64,000 bases of DNA from NCBI GenBank assembly GCA_037447655.1, contig JBBHKE010002810.1:1-64000 (forward strand), in the 5' to 3' direction. This document shows, piece by piece, positions 8,471-20,579 of the stretch. The notes beneath the pieces are model-generated. The model saw nothing but the letters and a program-made list of their open reading frames with translations. It was not told where the DNA came from and searched no databases. Origin of the DNA: Zygnema cylindricum. Lineage: Eukaryota > Streptophyta > Zygnematophyceae > Zygnematales > Zygnemataceae. Position 1 is the stretch's first letter. The number at the start of each line of letters is the position of its first letter. Position numbers and translations under genes: made by a program.

Positions 8471-9944
8471 ACCTGGAAAGTACGTGACAACATGATTATT
8501 AGCGGCGGATTTGGAAAAATAAAAAATGTCGGATTCGGGTATCTGAATTTTTGACTTTTGCGACCTCTGGTGAGAGGAGCGCCACGAAGAATGGGCACAC
8601 TGTTTTTGTCGAGTGCACATTTGTCGCCTTAATTTCAGGGTGCCCGATATTTCCGGGCATCTGAAATGGCACGTCCGTTCGTTTGCGAGGATCGTGATCC
8701 CCCCCAGACCGCTGCTTCAAAGCGTGTTATCCTGCAATGCCATTCGGGGGATATTCCGGGAACTTCGGTCAAATAAAATGTTTTCACCATGATTGGCCGT
8801 ACTGCGGCCGGGAAGCCGTCTGATGGCCGCCATTCATCCGTACGTTCGCCGGAAAACTTTTGAGAGCTCTACGTGTTATAGTAGAGCAGTTAAGCGTTAG
8901 TTGTACTTTTTGTCTGGCCGCATTACTTAGCATTAAATGCGCGCGCGGCCGAGCGCTAAATTACAGTCAGTACAGTACTGTACTGTACTTTACTGTACGA
9001 TCTGTTTTCGTACATAATTTGTATAAGTGCGCACGAGATGATGCTTTTTGCTTAGTGCGACTCAATGAACGGATGGATTTGAGAAAGACGCCGATCGACA
9101 CGTGGTCTCCAATGTGACAAACGCACCGCTTTTTTTAGGGTAAGTGCATATAAGTGAAAACTGGAAAGTTGAAAACGTCGCCTAGTTCTATGTTTTCCGT
9201 TTACTCGAAGCGTCGTCCTTGGACGACCTGCACACGCTATTTCCACGTCTCGCAAAATCTTGCCAGACGACTTACTTTTCGGCGCACCTGTGAAGACAAG
9301 GCAAGTATCGTACGGAAGAATCGAACGGATACGCTGTACTTCCGGAGTCGATTATTGTAGCAGTCAGAGGCGCGTCTAACCGTCGATTATTAAACCACTG
9401 GTTTGGCAATTTCGAATCGGACGGTCGATTTTAAAACCCGAGATCTTCTAGGGTTTAACGGATAACCTTTGCCGAATTTTAGGATCTTCCAAAGGGGCAA
9501 AATCTCCGCCGACTTGCGTTTGTCTTTTCTATGCAGCAAAATTGTTAGGGTTTGCTCGGAGGTTACTTTTCTGCAGCTCTTGACTTTTCTTCTTTCCAGT
9601 TGTCTCTTTTAGCAACAAGATAATCAATATTTTCTATTTCTAGCTCTTTTTAAAGCTTTTTTTCAAGGATTCCTATTCTTCTTCGGATCTTCGGTTTTTT
9701 CATTTGCTTTTAGTAGGACAACAAGAACAAGAAGGAGTTTTTTACGAGCCATTTTAAAAAGCTTACGGCTGAAAATTTTAGGGTTTGAAATCTGCAGTCG
9801 AAGGTTGTACGGTTTTGAAAACTTAGGGTTTGAAATTTTGAAGGTGACAAGGGGAAAGGAGGTTTTCAAGGGAACAGAGTGGAGGCTGAGTTCGCCAGCC
9901 AGAGTGGGGCAGGAAGGGGAGAAGATTCCGTGATTTTTGAAATC
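8471..9944 (+). promoter_or_regulatory. Upstream region and 5' leader of the UBA2-like gene
   Basis: No separate gene recognised. Four telo-box-like AGGGTTT motifs lie at about 9450, 9547, 9779 and 9825, each preceded by T or A. Such motifs are common just upstream of plant genes for the translation and RNA machinery. A short palindromic CAGTACAGTACTGTACTGTAC tract is at about 8967-8990. The transcription start cannot be placed from sequence alone. No ATG lies between about 9840 and the chosen start at 9945. Confidence 0.5.
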
Positions 9945-10389
9945 ATGGAGCTCCCCGACGAGAAAAAAAGGAAGTTCGATGACGAATCTAATGGACTGGA
10001 TACCGGCGCCGCACCTCTTTCAAAAGAAGAGTTAAAGAAACTTCTAGATCCTCTTACAAAGGATCAGCTCATCGAGCTCCTTTCAAACGCGTATGTGACG
10101 CTCCTTTCACTTTTTGTCTTTAACCTTCGTAAAAGATGAGTCTGTTTGTTTCTCCTGGAAACTGGTTAGTACTAGCTAAGATTTAACGGCAGATTTTTGG
10201 TGCATAAGTTATTGGCACCCGTACGGAATTCATTGATATTGCAAGGCGATTTTTGGATGGGAGTCTCTGGATAACAGCATCCTCCCTTTTTTTTTCGTGT
10301 ATTAAGTAATATTGTCGTTTTGTTGCGATTCTCCCTCTTGTCCTATTTCGAAATCACCTTTTCTGGTGGTTGAGGGAAGCATGGACAGT

Positions 10390-10424
<35 letters not shown>

Positions 10425-13400
10425 CGTTTTTGGATATAGACCATCGTTTGATTCAGCCTGACTCCAGTATTAATTTTCTCCAGGACTCATTTATTTAATA
10501 ATAAATATTATTATTTTGGTGGCTCCAATGTTATACCTGGCAGTCTTATAGGGCGTATATATATGTACGGAATTACTGGCAATACTGGCCAGTAATCACT
10601 GTAATTGTACGGCAAATTGTACGTTTTAGGAAAATCCTTCAGTCCTCTGTCCAAATGCTATGATTACTGCGCCTGTAACGCCAGGTACAAGACTTGTATG
10701 ATTTCTCTTATCTTCATCTGTGTTATCGCCTGCGTTTTAGATGAACGTTTCTGAATTAGCGGATTTTACTGTCTTTTACAACGGCCTACTTTGTTTGTCC
10801 TATTCTGCTTCACAAGCAGATCTATGCTCTCAGAAACATTTAAGTTTTCAGTTTTATGCTTATTCCAAATTTGCGAAATGTTTGGAAAGTAAACAGCATA
10901 GTTTAAAAGTGGGAAAACGCGTGGAACTCTACATCTGGTTAGACTGTGCTAAATGCGTATTACAAGGATTTTTGCCTATGAGTATAGCATGGGACAACTA
11001 CATCCAGCGTTTCCATACCTTTTCACGCATTAAGGCTATGGTTTTACTGTGAAATACCATGAGCCTTTTCTTGGTGATGGTTGTCGACTTGGCTTTCTGA
11101 TGGTGTTGATGACGTCAGATCAGATTATCATTTCCTGTCAACCTTTAGTGGTGTAAACCACACCAAATGCTTATGTGGGCTTTTCACATGGAGTCTCCGC
11201 GCATAAATGTGGTATTTTTTCTGAAAATGAAAAATGAATGTGGATGCCAGGTGGTCCATCTTTGCCTGACAATCCATTGTGTGGTATTCGTTGATACCGA
11301 GTTGCATATAGCACTTTCGGTTCGGTTTGTATTGGCTCGGCTCTATGTTGGTCGACGCGAACTAAGTGGTTTAATACCTGGTTTGGAAATTTTGAATTAT
11401 GCCAATGCTACTGACCTCCAAAGCCGCAAAACTTCCATTAACTCTAATTAAATTTAAATAACAATTTTAGAAAATCATTACAAAGCTTGAACGAATTTCG
11501 TCAAATTTAAGCTCTATTAAATTACTGGTGAACTCTTGAAAGTTTATTCGTACGTTTTATCAAATCAAAGACGAGCATACTCCTCAGGTCAGGCTATTTC
11601 TGCCTGGGATTCTGTTTGAGTCCGGAAAGGTCTTTGAGCCAGTCCTTTTTTTTAACCTGTTTTTTCAGGATTCAATAATTCGTATGTCGTCTTAGTTATG
11701 AATTTATGGATTTCTAAATTGATCGTCTTATTGTCTTAATTGTCTACAATTTATCGCACATAATTATCTTATTTGTCCTGGCATGGACTGGTTTGGTTTG
11801 TTGAAAAGGTTCTGCTTTGCAGATACTTTTTAAGAAGAGGGGTGAGCTGACTGTCCTGAAATCATCAAGTCTGTAGCATGTGAAGTTTGTAGCATGTGAA
11901 GGGCATACTGACGAGTGAATGGGTTGACCTGCCTGGATTGACTCAAGTGTGGATGCAAATTTGTGGGTCCCTGGGTGGATTTTGGCGGGATTCGGCGAGT
12001 AATGATGGCAGTGGTGTACATTATGCTAGTGTTGCTGAAGAGATTAATGAAGTTGCCAGCAAGGATCCTGCCCATCGGAAGCTGTTTGTGCGTGGCCTGG
12101 CTTGGGAGACTACCACAGTGACCCTGCGTGAAGTGAGTGCTTGCCTTGGGGCGTACCTGGCCCGACCGTCTTATCTCTCTTTCTTGCTTCTTGACCTGTC
12201 TCACCTTTTGGTGTCGTGGAATGGCTGCTGTATGTGTTGGTTTTTGGTGAGTGGAATGTTGGGTCGCATGAGGACAGACGGCTTGGAATGAAAGGACAGT
12301 GAATTGTGCTTGAATTTCTACCATCTGATTCTTGGATAACGCGCCTATTTTAGATTTTAAAACGGTTGTTATGCGATTGTCTGTCATATGTATGCTAGTT
12401 ACTTTCTTTCTTTGTCGCGACCTTGGGCGTGATGGGACGTTACCTTTCCTCGCAGGCCTTTTCTGAGTATGGGGATATCGAAGAAGGTGCAGTCATCACA
12501 GATAAAACTACAGGAAAATCGCGTGGTTTTGGCTTCATTACTTTTAAAAATATGGACTCTGCCTATCGAGCTTTGAGGGAGCCAAGTAAACGAATTGATG
12601 TGAGTATTTATCAAGCCTATAGGTGTTCATGCCTTCTAGGGGATGCATACGAGCAGTATGATTTTGTTATAAGCTTACATTTTTCTGTTCAATTACGCTG
12701 ATTACTGCCTAGTGTCGCCAGTAAGAGTGTACATATTAATACCCTGTTAGTTATATCTCTCTTCAGCATTGTACCCTATCTCGTTTCCTCCTTTTTTTCT
12801 TTTGAAATTACATCTGGGCAGCTTTTCTAAAGATGCTAGCTGAGTAGAAAATGTATCGCTTTTCATCCCTAGCATTGTAATCTCTGGTTGATGTGTTTGT
12901 ATTAATCTGTTTACACCAATTAATTTTTTTAAAACCTATGAGTTATCCATGCAATGGAATGTTTTAAGTCCACTAGATGAATACCTGGCACACTGCAGTA
13001 CACTGCCCTCGGGTTTCAGTGTTACGAACACTAATTTGGCCGCGTCTTTTTTTTTTGGTCAAAAAACATAAAATATTGTTAATAACATTCTTGAAGTGCG
13101 TGGCCTGAAAGCTGCTGCGTCTCTCTGCCCTAAGTATTACTGATACTGGTTTTCCTGTAATACCGATAATTCCTTTACACTATTAGCGACGGCAGTCTGG
13201 ATGACAAAGAATTTTATTTGCAATGGTTGCCGCTACAGGGTCGTATGACTGTTTGCAATTTGGCTGCCCAAGGCAGCAGTGCCCCAGTTTCATCAACTGC
13301 CGACCAATCGCAACGGAAGTTGTATGTGGGTAGTCTTTCCTATGAGACAACTAGCGAAACTCTTCTAAACTTCTTTGCTCAGTATGGCGAAATTGAGGAG

Positions 13401-14936
13401 GGGGCCGTTGCATATGACAAGAATACAAACAAGTCTCGGTGAGTTGTCATGGACACCTAGTGCGATTTTTTGTAGTTTCCTTTTTTCTTTGTTAAAATGG
13501 GTCCGGAGGTTTATATTCATTGGTCGCGTTTTGTTGCACATACAGGGGCTTCGCTTTTGTGACCTTTAAGACGGTAGAGGGAGCAAAGAGGGCAGTCTCT
13601 GATACGCACAAGACCATTGATGTAAGTTCTATTAGCATCGTCATTCTCCTGTTTTTTTTTTTTTTAAATTGGTTGTTGGGATGGGGCATGGGCAGCTAAA
13701 TTCAATTGCAGTTGCAGCTTGATTTTCTTGAAGGCCTTTGCACTTTTTTTGATGTGAAATGAGCTGTTTTGGTTGCCTGCCATCTAAATGTTATACGCCA
13801 GAGTTTTAGGTACAATAGTTTTTGACAATGTCCTGCATCTGGTAAGCTTGCGTGCATTTTGACAATGCTCTGTATGGTAAGTTCGTTTTTTCTGGTAAAC
13901 TTGTTTTTTTCCATTCATTTGGTGATTTTCTGGGCCTTGTCATTCTCAAATTGTTGCAGGGACGCCAAGTAGTGGTGAAAGTTGCTGCAGAAGGCCAGAG
14001 GGAGAAGGCTGCACAGCAAGCAGCTGGTACGTTGCCTTTCACATTTGTTACCTTTTACATTTATCAGCCTTCCCATTTATTACCTTGCACATTTGTTACC
14101 TTCCGCCTTTGTTACCTTTTACATTACCTTTGACATTTGTTACCTTTCACGCCTGTTACCTTTTACATTTGTTACCTTTTACATTTTGCTACCTTTTTCA
14201 TTTGTCACTTTTTACAGTTTACCTTTTATGCCTTTCTCATTTGTTACCTTCCACACTGCTAGTGCTCCTTTTTTTCAAACATTTTTCATTTTTGCTACAT
14301 ATGTGAGATGAGCTGGACTATTTTGAATGACGCCAATTTTTTTCTGCTCTTGTGCAGAAGATGTATGTTTGGCATTTGTTGTAATTGTTTGACATTTTTT
14401 ACCCTTCCATGTACCTTTGTAAAATCTAATCTCAACTTTTCCTTGCATGTGACGACCTTCCATTGCTAACACAAGGTGTTCGATTGTCAACTGTTTTTGA
14501 GCATGTAACAGCTGCCGTTTCCGCTCAGGCTCCGATGATGGCTCAGCCTCAAGCTGTCTCTCCCATGCAGCAAACCATGCAGCCTAACTATGCCCAAACC
14601 TATACTACCGCCATGAACCAGCCAGTCGCTCAGATAGGAGCTTACAGACCGCAAGTGGCATCGAACCAAACGGTCAGTATGGCTTACGGGAGTCCAGCAG
14701 GAATGACGGCTTACACTACTGCACAGCCGACTTATACCGGATTGACGGGAACTTCCCAGTATACCACGACGACTCCTGTTTCAGGAATGCAACAACAGTA
14801 CGCCACTTACACCACACAGCCGTATCAGACAACTCAGATGAACACGCCTTTAAATGTGAGTACCGGTGTAGCCACGACAGGAGTGACTCCTCAAGCCACT
14901 GGAACCATGCCGATGTACTTCACAGGAACAACTTGA
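9945..14936 (+). CDS. UBA2: UBP1-associated protein 2 (UBA2)-like hnRNP, two RRMs
   Basis: Seven coding exons fit GT-AG introns and keep frame: 9945-10090, 12012-12132, 12456-12599, 13239-13438, 13546-13621, 13960-14026, 14512-14936. Predicted product is 392 residues. The N-terminus [11 protein letters not shown] has a basic patch (possible nuclear signal) and [17 protein letters not shown], typical of plant UBA2 proteins. RRM1 starts [12 protein letters not shown] and has RNP1 [12 protein letters not shown]2 starts [12 protein letters not shown] and has RNP1 SRGFAFVTF. The C-terminus is rich in Gln, Thr, Tyr and Met, a low-complexity tail. The known role of the family is nuclear RNA binding, with effects on mRNA stability and stress/ABA responses. 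Both RRMs are split by introns at matching places (after ...RID and ...TID). Exon 7 acceptor was chosen because it alone keeps frame. The organism-specific paralogue (UBA2a, b or c) cannot be told. Confidence 0.9.
10391..10424. repeat. Poly(T) tract in UBA2 intron 1
   Basis: 34 uninterrupted T residues in the 1.9-kb first intron. It could be the tail of a retroposed sequence read in reverse or a plain homopolymer; no flanking duplication was identified. Confidence 0.9.
10899..11042. mobile_element. MITE family C, degenerate copy C1, in UBA2 intron 1
   Basis: Inverted ends: TAGTTTAAAAGTGGGAAAACG at the left and the complement-like CCTTTTCACGCATTAAGGCTA at the right, with GGAAC / GTTTCC just inside. 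The pattern matches copies C3-C5 in the SC35 and NCA1 introns (GGTTCAAAGTGCG...GCACTTTAAACC). No coding capacity. More diverged than the other copies. Confidence 0.5.
14030..14250 (+). repeat. ~16-bp tandem repeat in UBA2 intron 6
   Basis: About 13 imperfect units of ACATTTGTTACCTTTT fill most of intron 6. The array is strongly pyrimidine-rich on the coding strand and starts directly after the splice donor of exon 6. Open frames here are by-products of the repeat. Confidence 0.85.
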
Positions 14937-15089
14937 CAAAACTGAGATAAAGTGAGACAAAACTGACAGCTTAAAACTGACAGCTCTAGAATGACTAGCT
15001 GCTTATTTTTTTCCTTTTTTTTTTAATGCTTTTTTGAGCTCTTCTTAGACTTTGATGTTACGCATTTATAGGAAGTCATTACTCAGAGG

Positions 15090-15095
15090 AATAAA
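15090..15095 (+). terminator. Probable polyadenylation signal of the UBA2-like gene
   Basis: AATAAA 154 bases after the stop codon, in an AT-rich region. Plant signals are loose, so this is the best candidate, not proof. Confidence 0.5.
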
Positions 15096-15571
15096 ACTTT
15101 TAGTGTGATGGTACTTAAGCTTGTGTAAACAAAATAGTTGTTGCATATAACATTTCTTTTGTCATATGGTTTTTTTTGCAAAGGTGATGGTGGAGATCTG
15201 ATGTGTTTCCTCTAATAATTAACAGTCTGAATACCGCATGCAGTTGACATCTTTGGTGAGTTTCAGAGAATGGTATACGAAACTTGAAATAAGATCAATT
15301 TCATTTGACAAATGTCTTTGTTTCTTGTGATCAAAACCCATAATTTTAGGGTAACACAAACAAGTTCAGAAATTCTAATACTGTTTCACTTAACAATATG
15401 GAATTTTTTGGAACTTGAGTAAAATAGAAAGATAGAAAAAAAACCTAACTACACTGATTTAATGCGGAAAGTATCAACGCCTCTTGGTGACTGCAACATA
15501 AAGCTATTAATCAAAGTGGTGACAATGAGACACAATTGAGCTAGCTAATTGGCTATCATTATCCTATCCAC
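15096..15571. other. No gene recognised
   Basis: AT-rich sequence after the UBA2-like gene, without recognisable coding or repeat structure. Confidence 0.5.
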
Positions 15572-15796
15572 TACACCGCCAATCGTTATTAGCGTGTAAG
15601 TTTTTTTAGCGTATACGAATAATTAGCGTGGTTTACGCTAATTGGGAATTTGGAAATTTTCGAAGAAATCGTCTATTCTAATTAGGAATTAAGGTTATTT
15701 TTAAATAGTGTGGATAATTATATTTGAGAATAAAAAAATAAAAAAAAAAGCGGGACAGAATTAGCGTACACAACGCTAATAACGATTGGCGGTGTA
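15572..15796 (+). mobile_element. MITE family A, copy A2
   Basis: 225-bp element with near-perfect ends CACCGCCAATCGTTATTAGC and its complement, flanked by TA on both sides. Same orientation and interior as A1 (1241-1458), with a longer A-run. Confidence 0.9.
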
Positions 15797-17174
15797 GTTT
15801 ATCGAATAGATTGAATAGTCTGTGAAGTCAACAACACATTAGATTATCTCTATATCTTTTTCTCCCTTTCTTTCTCTCTCTCTTTATCTTCATCTTCATT
15901 TGTCATCTTACTCTTCATCGTTATTTTTCTGTCTTTCTTTTCTTAATCTTCATCTCTTCTCAATCTTTCTTCACTTTTTCTTAGTTTTCATCTTCACCTT
16001 CTTATTCATTTTCCTCTTCAACTTTCTTTTTTCTCTTTATCCTCAACTTTGTATTTCATCTTTTTATTCATCTTCATCTTCCTGTTCCTATTCCGTTATC
16101 TTAATGGTTTATCTTCCACTTTCTCCATTTTTATTTTCATCTTTGTCTTCATCTTCTATGATCTCTTCTGTCTTTATCTTTGTTTTCCTTTTTGTCTTTC
16201 TCATCAATTTTCCCTTTCTCTTAAATTTCATCATCCTCTTCAGCGCCATCTTTATTTTCAAAATTTAGGTAAGGAAAAATGTATTTAACATCATGATGTA
16301 TGGAGTCATCCCTCATACAGTCATATCTATTCAGGGCCTCTTTATTGTCGCTGCGCCTCAAATAACTGAATTGGAGAAAAGGATCGACTGCCTACATTAA
16401 AGGAGAAATATAAACGATGAAAATAACTTTTCAGTGGGGAAAATTTAATTAGTGAAAATTTGGACTTATGATGTACTGTTAGCAACGAGCAATGTAATGC
16501 GACAACCCATCCGCAATTTACTTATGAAATTCAGACAACTTTTGCAATATACAGTGACGCTTTAATCATTAGATGTTACTAATTCTGAACTTTCCAAAAC
16601 CATTAAAATAAAAGAACACAAAAAAATTAAAGAAATTGGCTTTCATTCGAAATATCTCCCTGCACTAACTGTAGAACTATTCAATTTTCATTTCAAGTTG
16701 ACATAAATGCACGCTTCCATGGTGATGTACAGTGTAAGCCTCTCTATTTCTCTCCTTTCAACTTGAGGAAAAGAAAGATAAATCATATTAGAAAAGAATG
16801 TCTAAGGGTATGAATAAAATACGGAGTGGCCAATGGCGAGACAAATCATAAGTGTTCAAGGAAATGGGATGAATTATTCTAAAGAAAAATAGTCAAACAG
16901 TACAAAAGGTCATAATACATAACGAGGAGTGCCCAATAACAAGACAATTCATAGTTAATATGTATCCAACATCAACCAGACTTCAAACAAGAGACAATTA
17001 TTGGAAACACTGTATTTTGTTCCCTGGTTTTATACTAAATTCATACAATTATTTCAGGCACATTCCACTAAAGAGAAAGAAGAGATCACATCCAGCTTTC
17101 CAATTTCCACACATTCCAACCATATAAGTCCAATCTGTGAAACATTGGAAACGCTACATATTGTTGCACACTAC
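15797..17174. other. Intergenic; T/C-rich tract 15840-16266, otherwise nothing recognised
   Basis: 15840-16266 is a pyrimidine-rich low-complexity tract of TTCATCTTCTTT-like words. The open frames through it translate to Ser/Phe/Leu-rich strings and are composition artefacts. The remainder is AT-rich without recognisable features. Confidence 0.6.
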
Positions 17175-17323
17175 TACACTCCACCGTCAATCGCTATTAG
17201 AGTATATAACGCCAATTCGGTGCCCTTTTTTCAAAAAAAAACACCCGAAATACAATCCATAATTCTATTTTTTCCATTATTGTAATTAGGGTTTTTTTTC
17301 AATTAGCGTTAATAATGGAAGTA
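17175..17323. mobile_element. MITE family A-like, short degenerate copy A4
   Basis: Starts TACACTCCACCGTCAATCGC and ends with a complement-like TAGCGTTAATAATGG...GTA. TA at both ends; about 150 bp, shorter than A1-A3. The interior shares the run of As and the TAATTAGGGTTTTT stretch. Assignment to the family is by the termini. Confidence 0.55.
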
Positions 17324-18048
17324 CACTGCGATGGAAATAGTGTTGCGTACGGACAGGATATTTACGTACGAAATGGTACTTTTTGAATTCCAAAGGCATA
17401 AAAAGACACTTAACATTATTGCGCACACATGTGAATATGCACTGGAAGAAAGAGATGCAATCTCGTCGACAAAAATCACGTTCTCATATGTTCGTCCGTC
17501 GACCGTGTGAACAGCGCGACGGCGTACGAATTGTCAGATTTTGTACGGATGCACATATTACTGTAGACATCGAAAGGGCGGGATTTTGTTATTCAGGACA
17601 ACCCAAATTACAGTTACAAAACTTCTGGAGGGGGCGATTTTATTAAAAAGCGCGATGGTAAACCATCTGAGTCCATAGGAACAAAATGAAGTAGCATTTC
17701 TAAAACTGAAAAAAAAAAACAAAAAAATACAAGAAAAAAAAAAAAAAAAAAAAAAAATCAACCGTACCCACAGCCCCACCCTCATATAATGCGCGTATGC
17801 ACAAAACAGCAGCAGAGTGCACAGACAACAAAAAAAAACTCCTAGGAAACATACTAATCAAGAAACAAACGTATAGAAATAAAGGTTGTAAACGTCTGGT
17901 AGGCATCCTAAAACGGGGTAACAAAACATAACGCTTCCAATTGTTTTCGCACATTAAGCCTATGATTTGAACTATGCTTTGAACTGCAAAAAAACATCCT
18001 CTCTAAAAAACATCGCTTGATTATGTGTATCTGGAGATATACCATTTT
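17324..18048. other. No gene recognised; possible right end of a MITE family C element
   Basis: A-rich runs at 17709-17758. At 17934-17970 the sequence TTCCAATTGTTTTCGCACATTAAGCC matches the right terminus of family C elements, but I could not place a left end. No coding signal. Confidence 0.4.
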
Positions 18049-18268
18049 TTATATCTCTTGATGATAAAGAAGGAAGGGGAGAAGGAAATAAGAAAGGAGG
18101 GAAGGAAGGAAGAAAAAAAGAAAGGAAAGGAAGAAAAAAAGAAAGGAAAGGAAGAAAAAAATAAAGGAAAGGAAGGAAAAAAGGAAGGAAGGAAGGAAAA
18201 AAGGAAGGGAAAAAAAGGAAAGAAGAAAGTAGGAGGGGAGGAAGGGAGGAAGGAGGGAAGGTCTTTTG
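18049..18268. repeat. Purine (GGAA/GAAA) tract
   Basis: About 215 bases of almost pure purine on the plus strand, GGAAGGAAAAAA-like. Open frames in all phases (Lys/Glu/Gly or Phe/Ser/Pro strings) are composition artefacts. Confidence 0.9.
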
Positions 18269-18457
18269 AACTGAACATAATGATCGATACAACTTGACCA
18301 TTTAAATAATGGGAAAAGACAACCAAAGTTGGGCAACAACAATCATTTCCTACTACGAGTTAGAAACTCGCAAAACTTCGTAGTCCAATGGCAGAAGAAG
18401 GACATGAGGCAAACAATGCAATGGAATTCAATTCTTCAATGGACTTTTGAAAGCTGC

Positions 18458-19265
18458 ATTTGGGCTGGAAAAAACATTTGGAGTGGAGAAAACATTTGGG
18501 CAGGAGAAAATATTTGGGCTTGAAAAACATTTCAAAAAAACGTTTGGGGTGAAAAATCATGCTGGAAAACACGTTTTGAAAATATTTGGATAGAAATAGA
18601 CATTTGGACTGGAGACTATATTTGGGCCGGAAAAAACATTTGGGCAAGAGAAAATATTTGGCTTGAAAAAACATTTTGAGAAAACGTTTGGGGTGAAAAC
18701 ATGCTGGAAACACGTTTTGAAAATATTTGGATAGAGAAAGACATTTGGGCTGAAAAAGAGATTTGGGCTAGAAACAATATTTGGGCCGGAAAAAACATTT
18801 GGGCGGGAGAAGACATTTGGGCTTGAAAAAACATTTTGAAAAAACGTTTGGGGTAAAAAAAATAAGCAGGAAAAAACATTTTGAAAATATTTGGATAGAA
18901 AAAGACATTTGGGCTGAAAAAAACATTTGGCCAGGAGACAATATTTGGGTTGGAGAAAGCATTTGGGCAAGAGAGTATGGCTGGAGAAAACATTTTGAAA
19001 ACATTTGGTCTGGAAAAAACATCTGTGTCGAAAAAAACATTTGGATTGAAAAAGTATGGGTTGAAAAAAACACTCGGGCTGAAGAAAACATTTGGGCTGA
19101 AAAAAATATCTGGGTTGAAAAAAAAACATTTGGGTTGAAAAAAATACTTTGGCTGAAGAAAAAGGAGTGGAGAACATATGTGGGCCAAAGAGAACATTTG
19201 GGGTGGAAAAAAGATTTGAGGTGGAAAAGACATATGGGGTGAAAAAAACATTTGGACTGGAGAAA
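18458..19265. repeat. ~18-bp minisatellite with higher-order units
   Basis: About 800 bases built from variants of AACATTTGGGCTGGAAAA. A longer unit of roughly 150 bases recurs three times (starting near 18526, 18673 and 18832). Each contains AAAACGTTTGGGGT, a degenerate CATGCTGG or AAGCAGG, GAAAATATTTGGATAGA and GACATTTGG. Because the basic unit is a multiple of three, several frames stay open for hundreds of bases, including 279 codons on the minus strand, with a repetitive SPNVFF-like product. No evidence that any is translated. Confidence 0.9.
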
Positions 19266-20579
19266 ACGGTTTGCCTCAAGCTTTCTTCCCCACCTCTATG
19301 TGATTTCTCAGTATCCGTTGAGGTTGTTTCATGGAACTGCTTCAGATCACGGCCCGGCCCCATCTCACCACCATCAGCACAGCTACTTTTTGTCACGGCC
19401 CCACCCGTCTACAGCTGTCACAGGGCACCCCTTCGCACGTGTCAGGAAAATGCCAGTGCACCCACCGATACTCAAGCGTATTAAAAAACGTGCTAAAAAA
19501 AAGTGTTAAAAAACCTGTTGAAGATTGCACTAAAAAAGCGTTAAAATTCAACAATATGGAACAACATAGGAACGACACCGGTTTTACAAATTGGTACGGA
19601 TTATAGTAACACAAACAATTCACGGAATACGTAACAATTACAATCCCTATCACCAGTATCGTATCCACTCTCTTCTAATATCGTCATTTGATCGTTTTAA
19701 CTGCTTCTCCTCGTTCTGAGATGGCCATGACCATGATCAGATGCGACCAACAACTGCATCATGCAAAATTGGAAAACTGAGCAATCTAATAACACTGGAT
19801 TCTTGCATAAATCCTTTGTACAAAGCTCCTTGCAACAACCTGAAAAAACGGAACTGACAACATTTGACTGACATATACCTGCCCAAAAACAGCCACCTGT
19901 CATTTGGGTGAATGGACCCTTTTGCTCTGCTTTCACTCAACGGCCACTGTCGTGGTTTCCGTAGTTTTCACATCTCTCACAGCCACTTGTCTCCAAGTAG
20001 TTTTAAAAGTTTTCGACATTTTTGTAGTTTTGACAGCGGCCTTTCGTAGCCACTTATCTCTTTCTAGTATGTGTGAAAGGGGACTGCTTTCTTCTCTCTC
20101 CTGTTTCCACACGTGAGCCATAAACAAGAACCACACAACTAAGAAACTGTTTATTTCCTCAGAAGTGTCAAACTATCGGAAAGTACATGTTTTGTGAGTA
20201 CGAGAGATCATATATACGGCTACAGACAAAAATGTACCCTCAAGAAAAAGATAAACACATTATCCTACAACTCCAGGCCTTTCCGTAATATAGGACTCTT
20301 GAAGCATGATATACACTAACGTTAAGATCAAACATCCACTCACAGTCACCATTCATTTATTCTGGAAACAATCAAATTATGAATTACTGGACGATGTTAA
20401 ACTTTCCATACTCCAACAGCATAAAGACAGTGAGCCAATAATCAATCTTGAAGTATTTTACATTGGATAATGGCAGACAATGAACATAATTCAAATCAAA
20501 CCATATCCAGAAAAGGTGCAGGCCCATATTCAGACCTGAGTTTCAATTATTTTGAAACTGAAAAAATCAGTTCGTGCAT
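19266..20579. other. Intergenic; 3' flank of the SC35-like gene
   Basis: No gene recognised. The part nearest 20580 should contain the 3' untranslated region of the minus-strand SC35-like gene; several AATAAA-like words are present, none decisive. Confidence 0.5.

Noticed and set aside
9879-9944. Extended N-terminus of UBA2 from a GTG at 9879
   Set aside because: No ATG in that extension; the first ATG (9945) starts a family-like N-terminus.
15840-16268. 122-codon Ser/Phe-rich open frame
   Set aside because: Low-complexity pyrimidine tract without splice or family evidence.
18557-19396. 279-codon minus-strand open frame, with other long frames on both strands
   Set aside because: Lies in an 18-bp minisatellite; the product is a simple repeat, and open frames on both strands follow from the triplet period.
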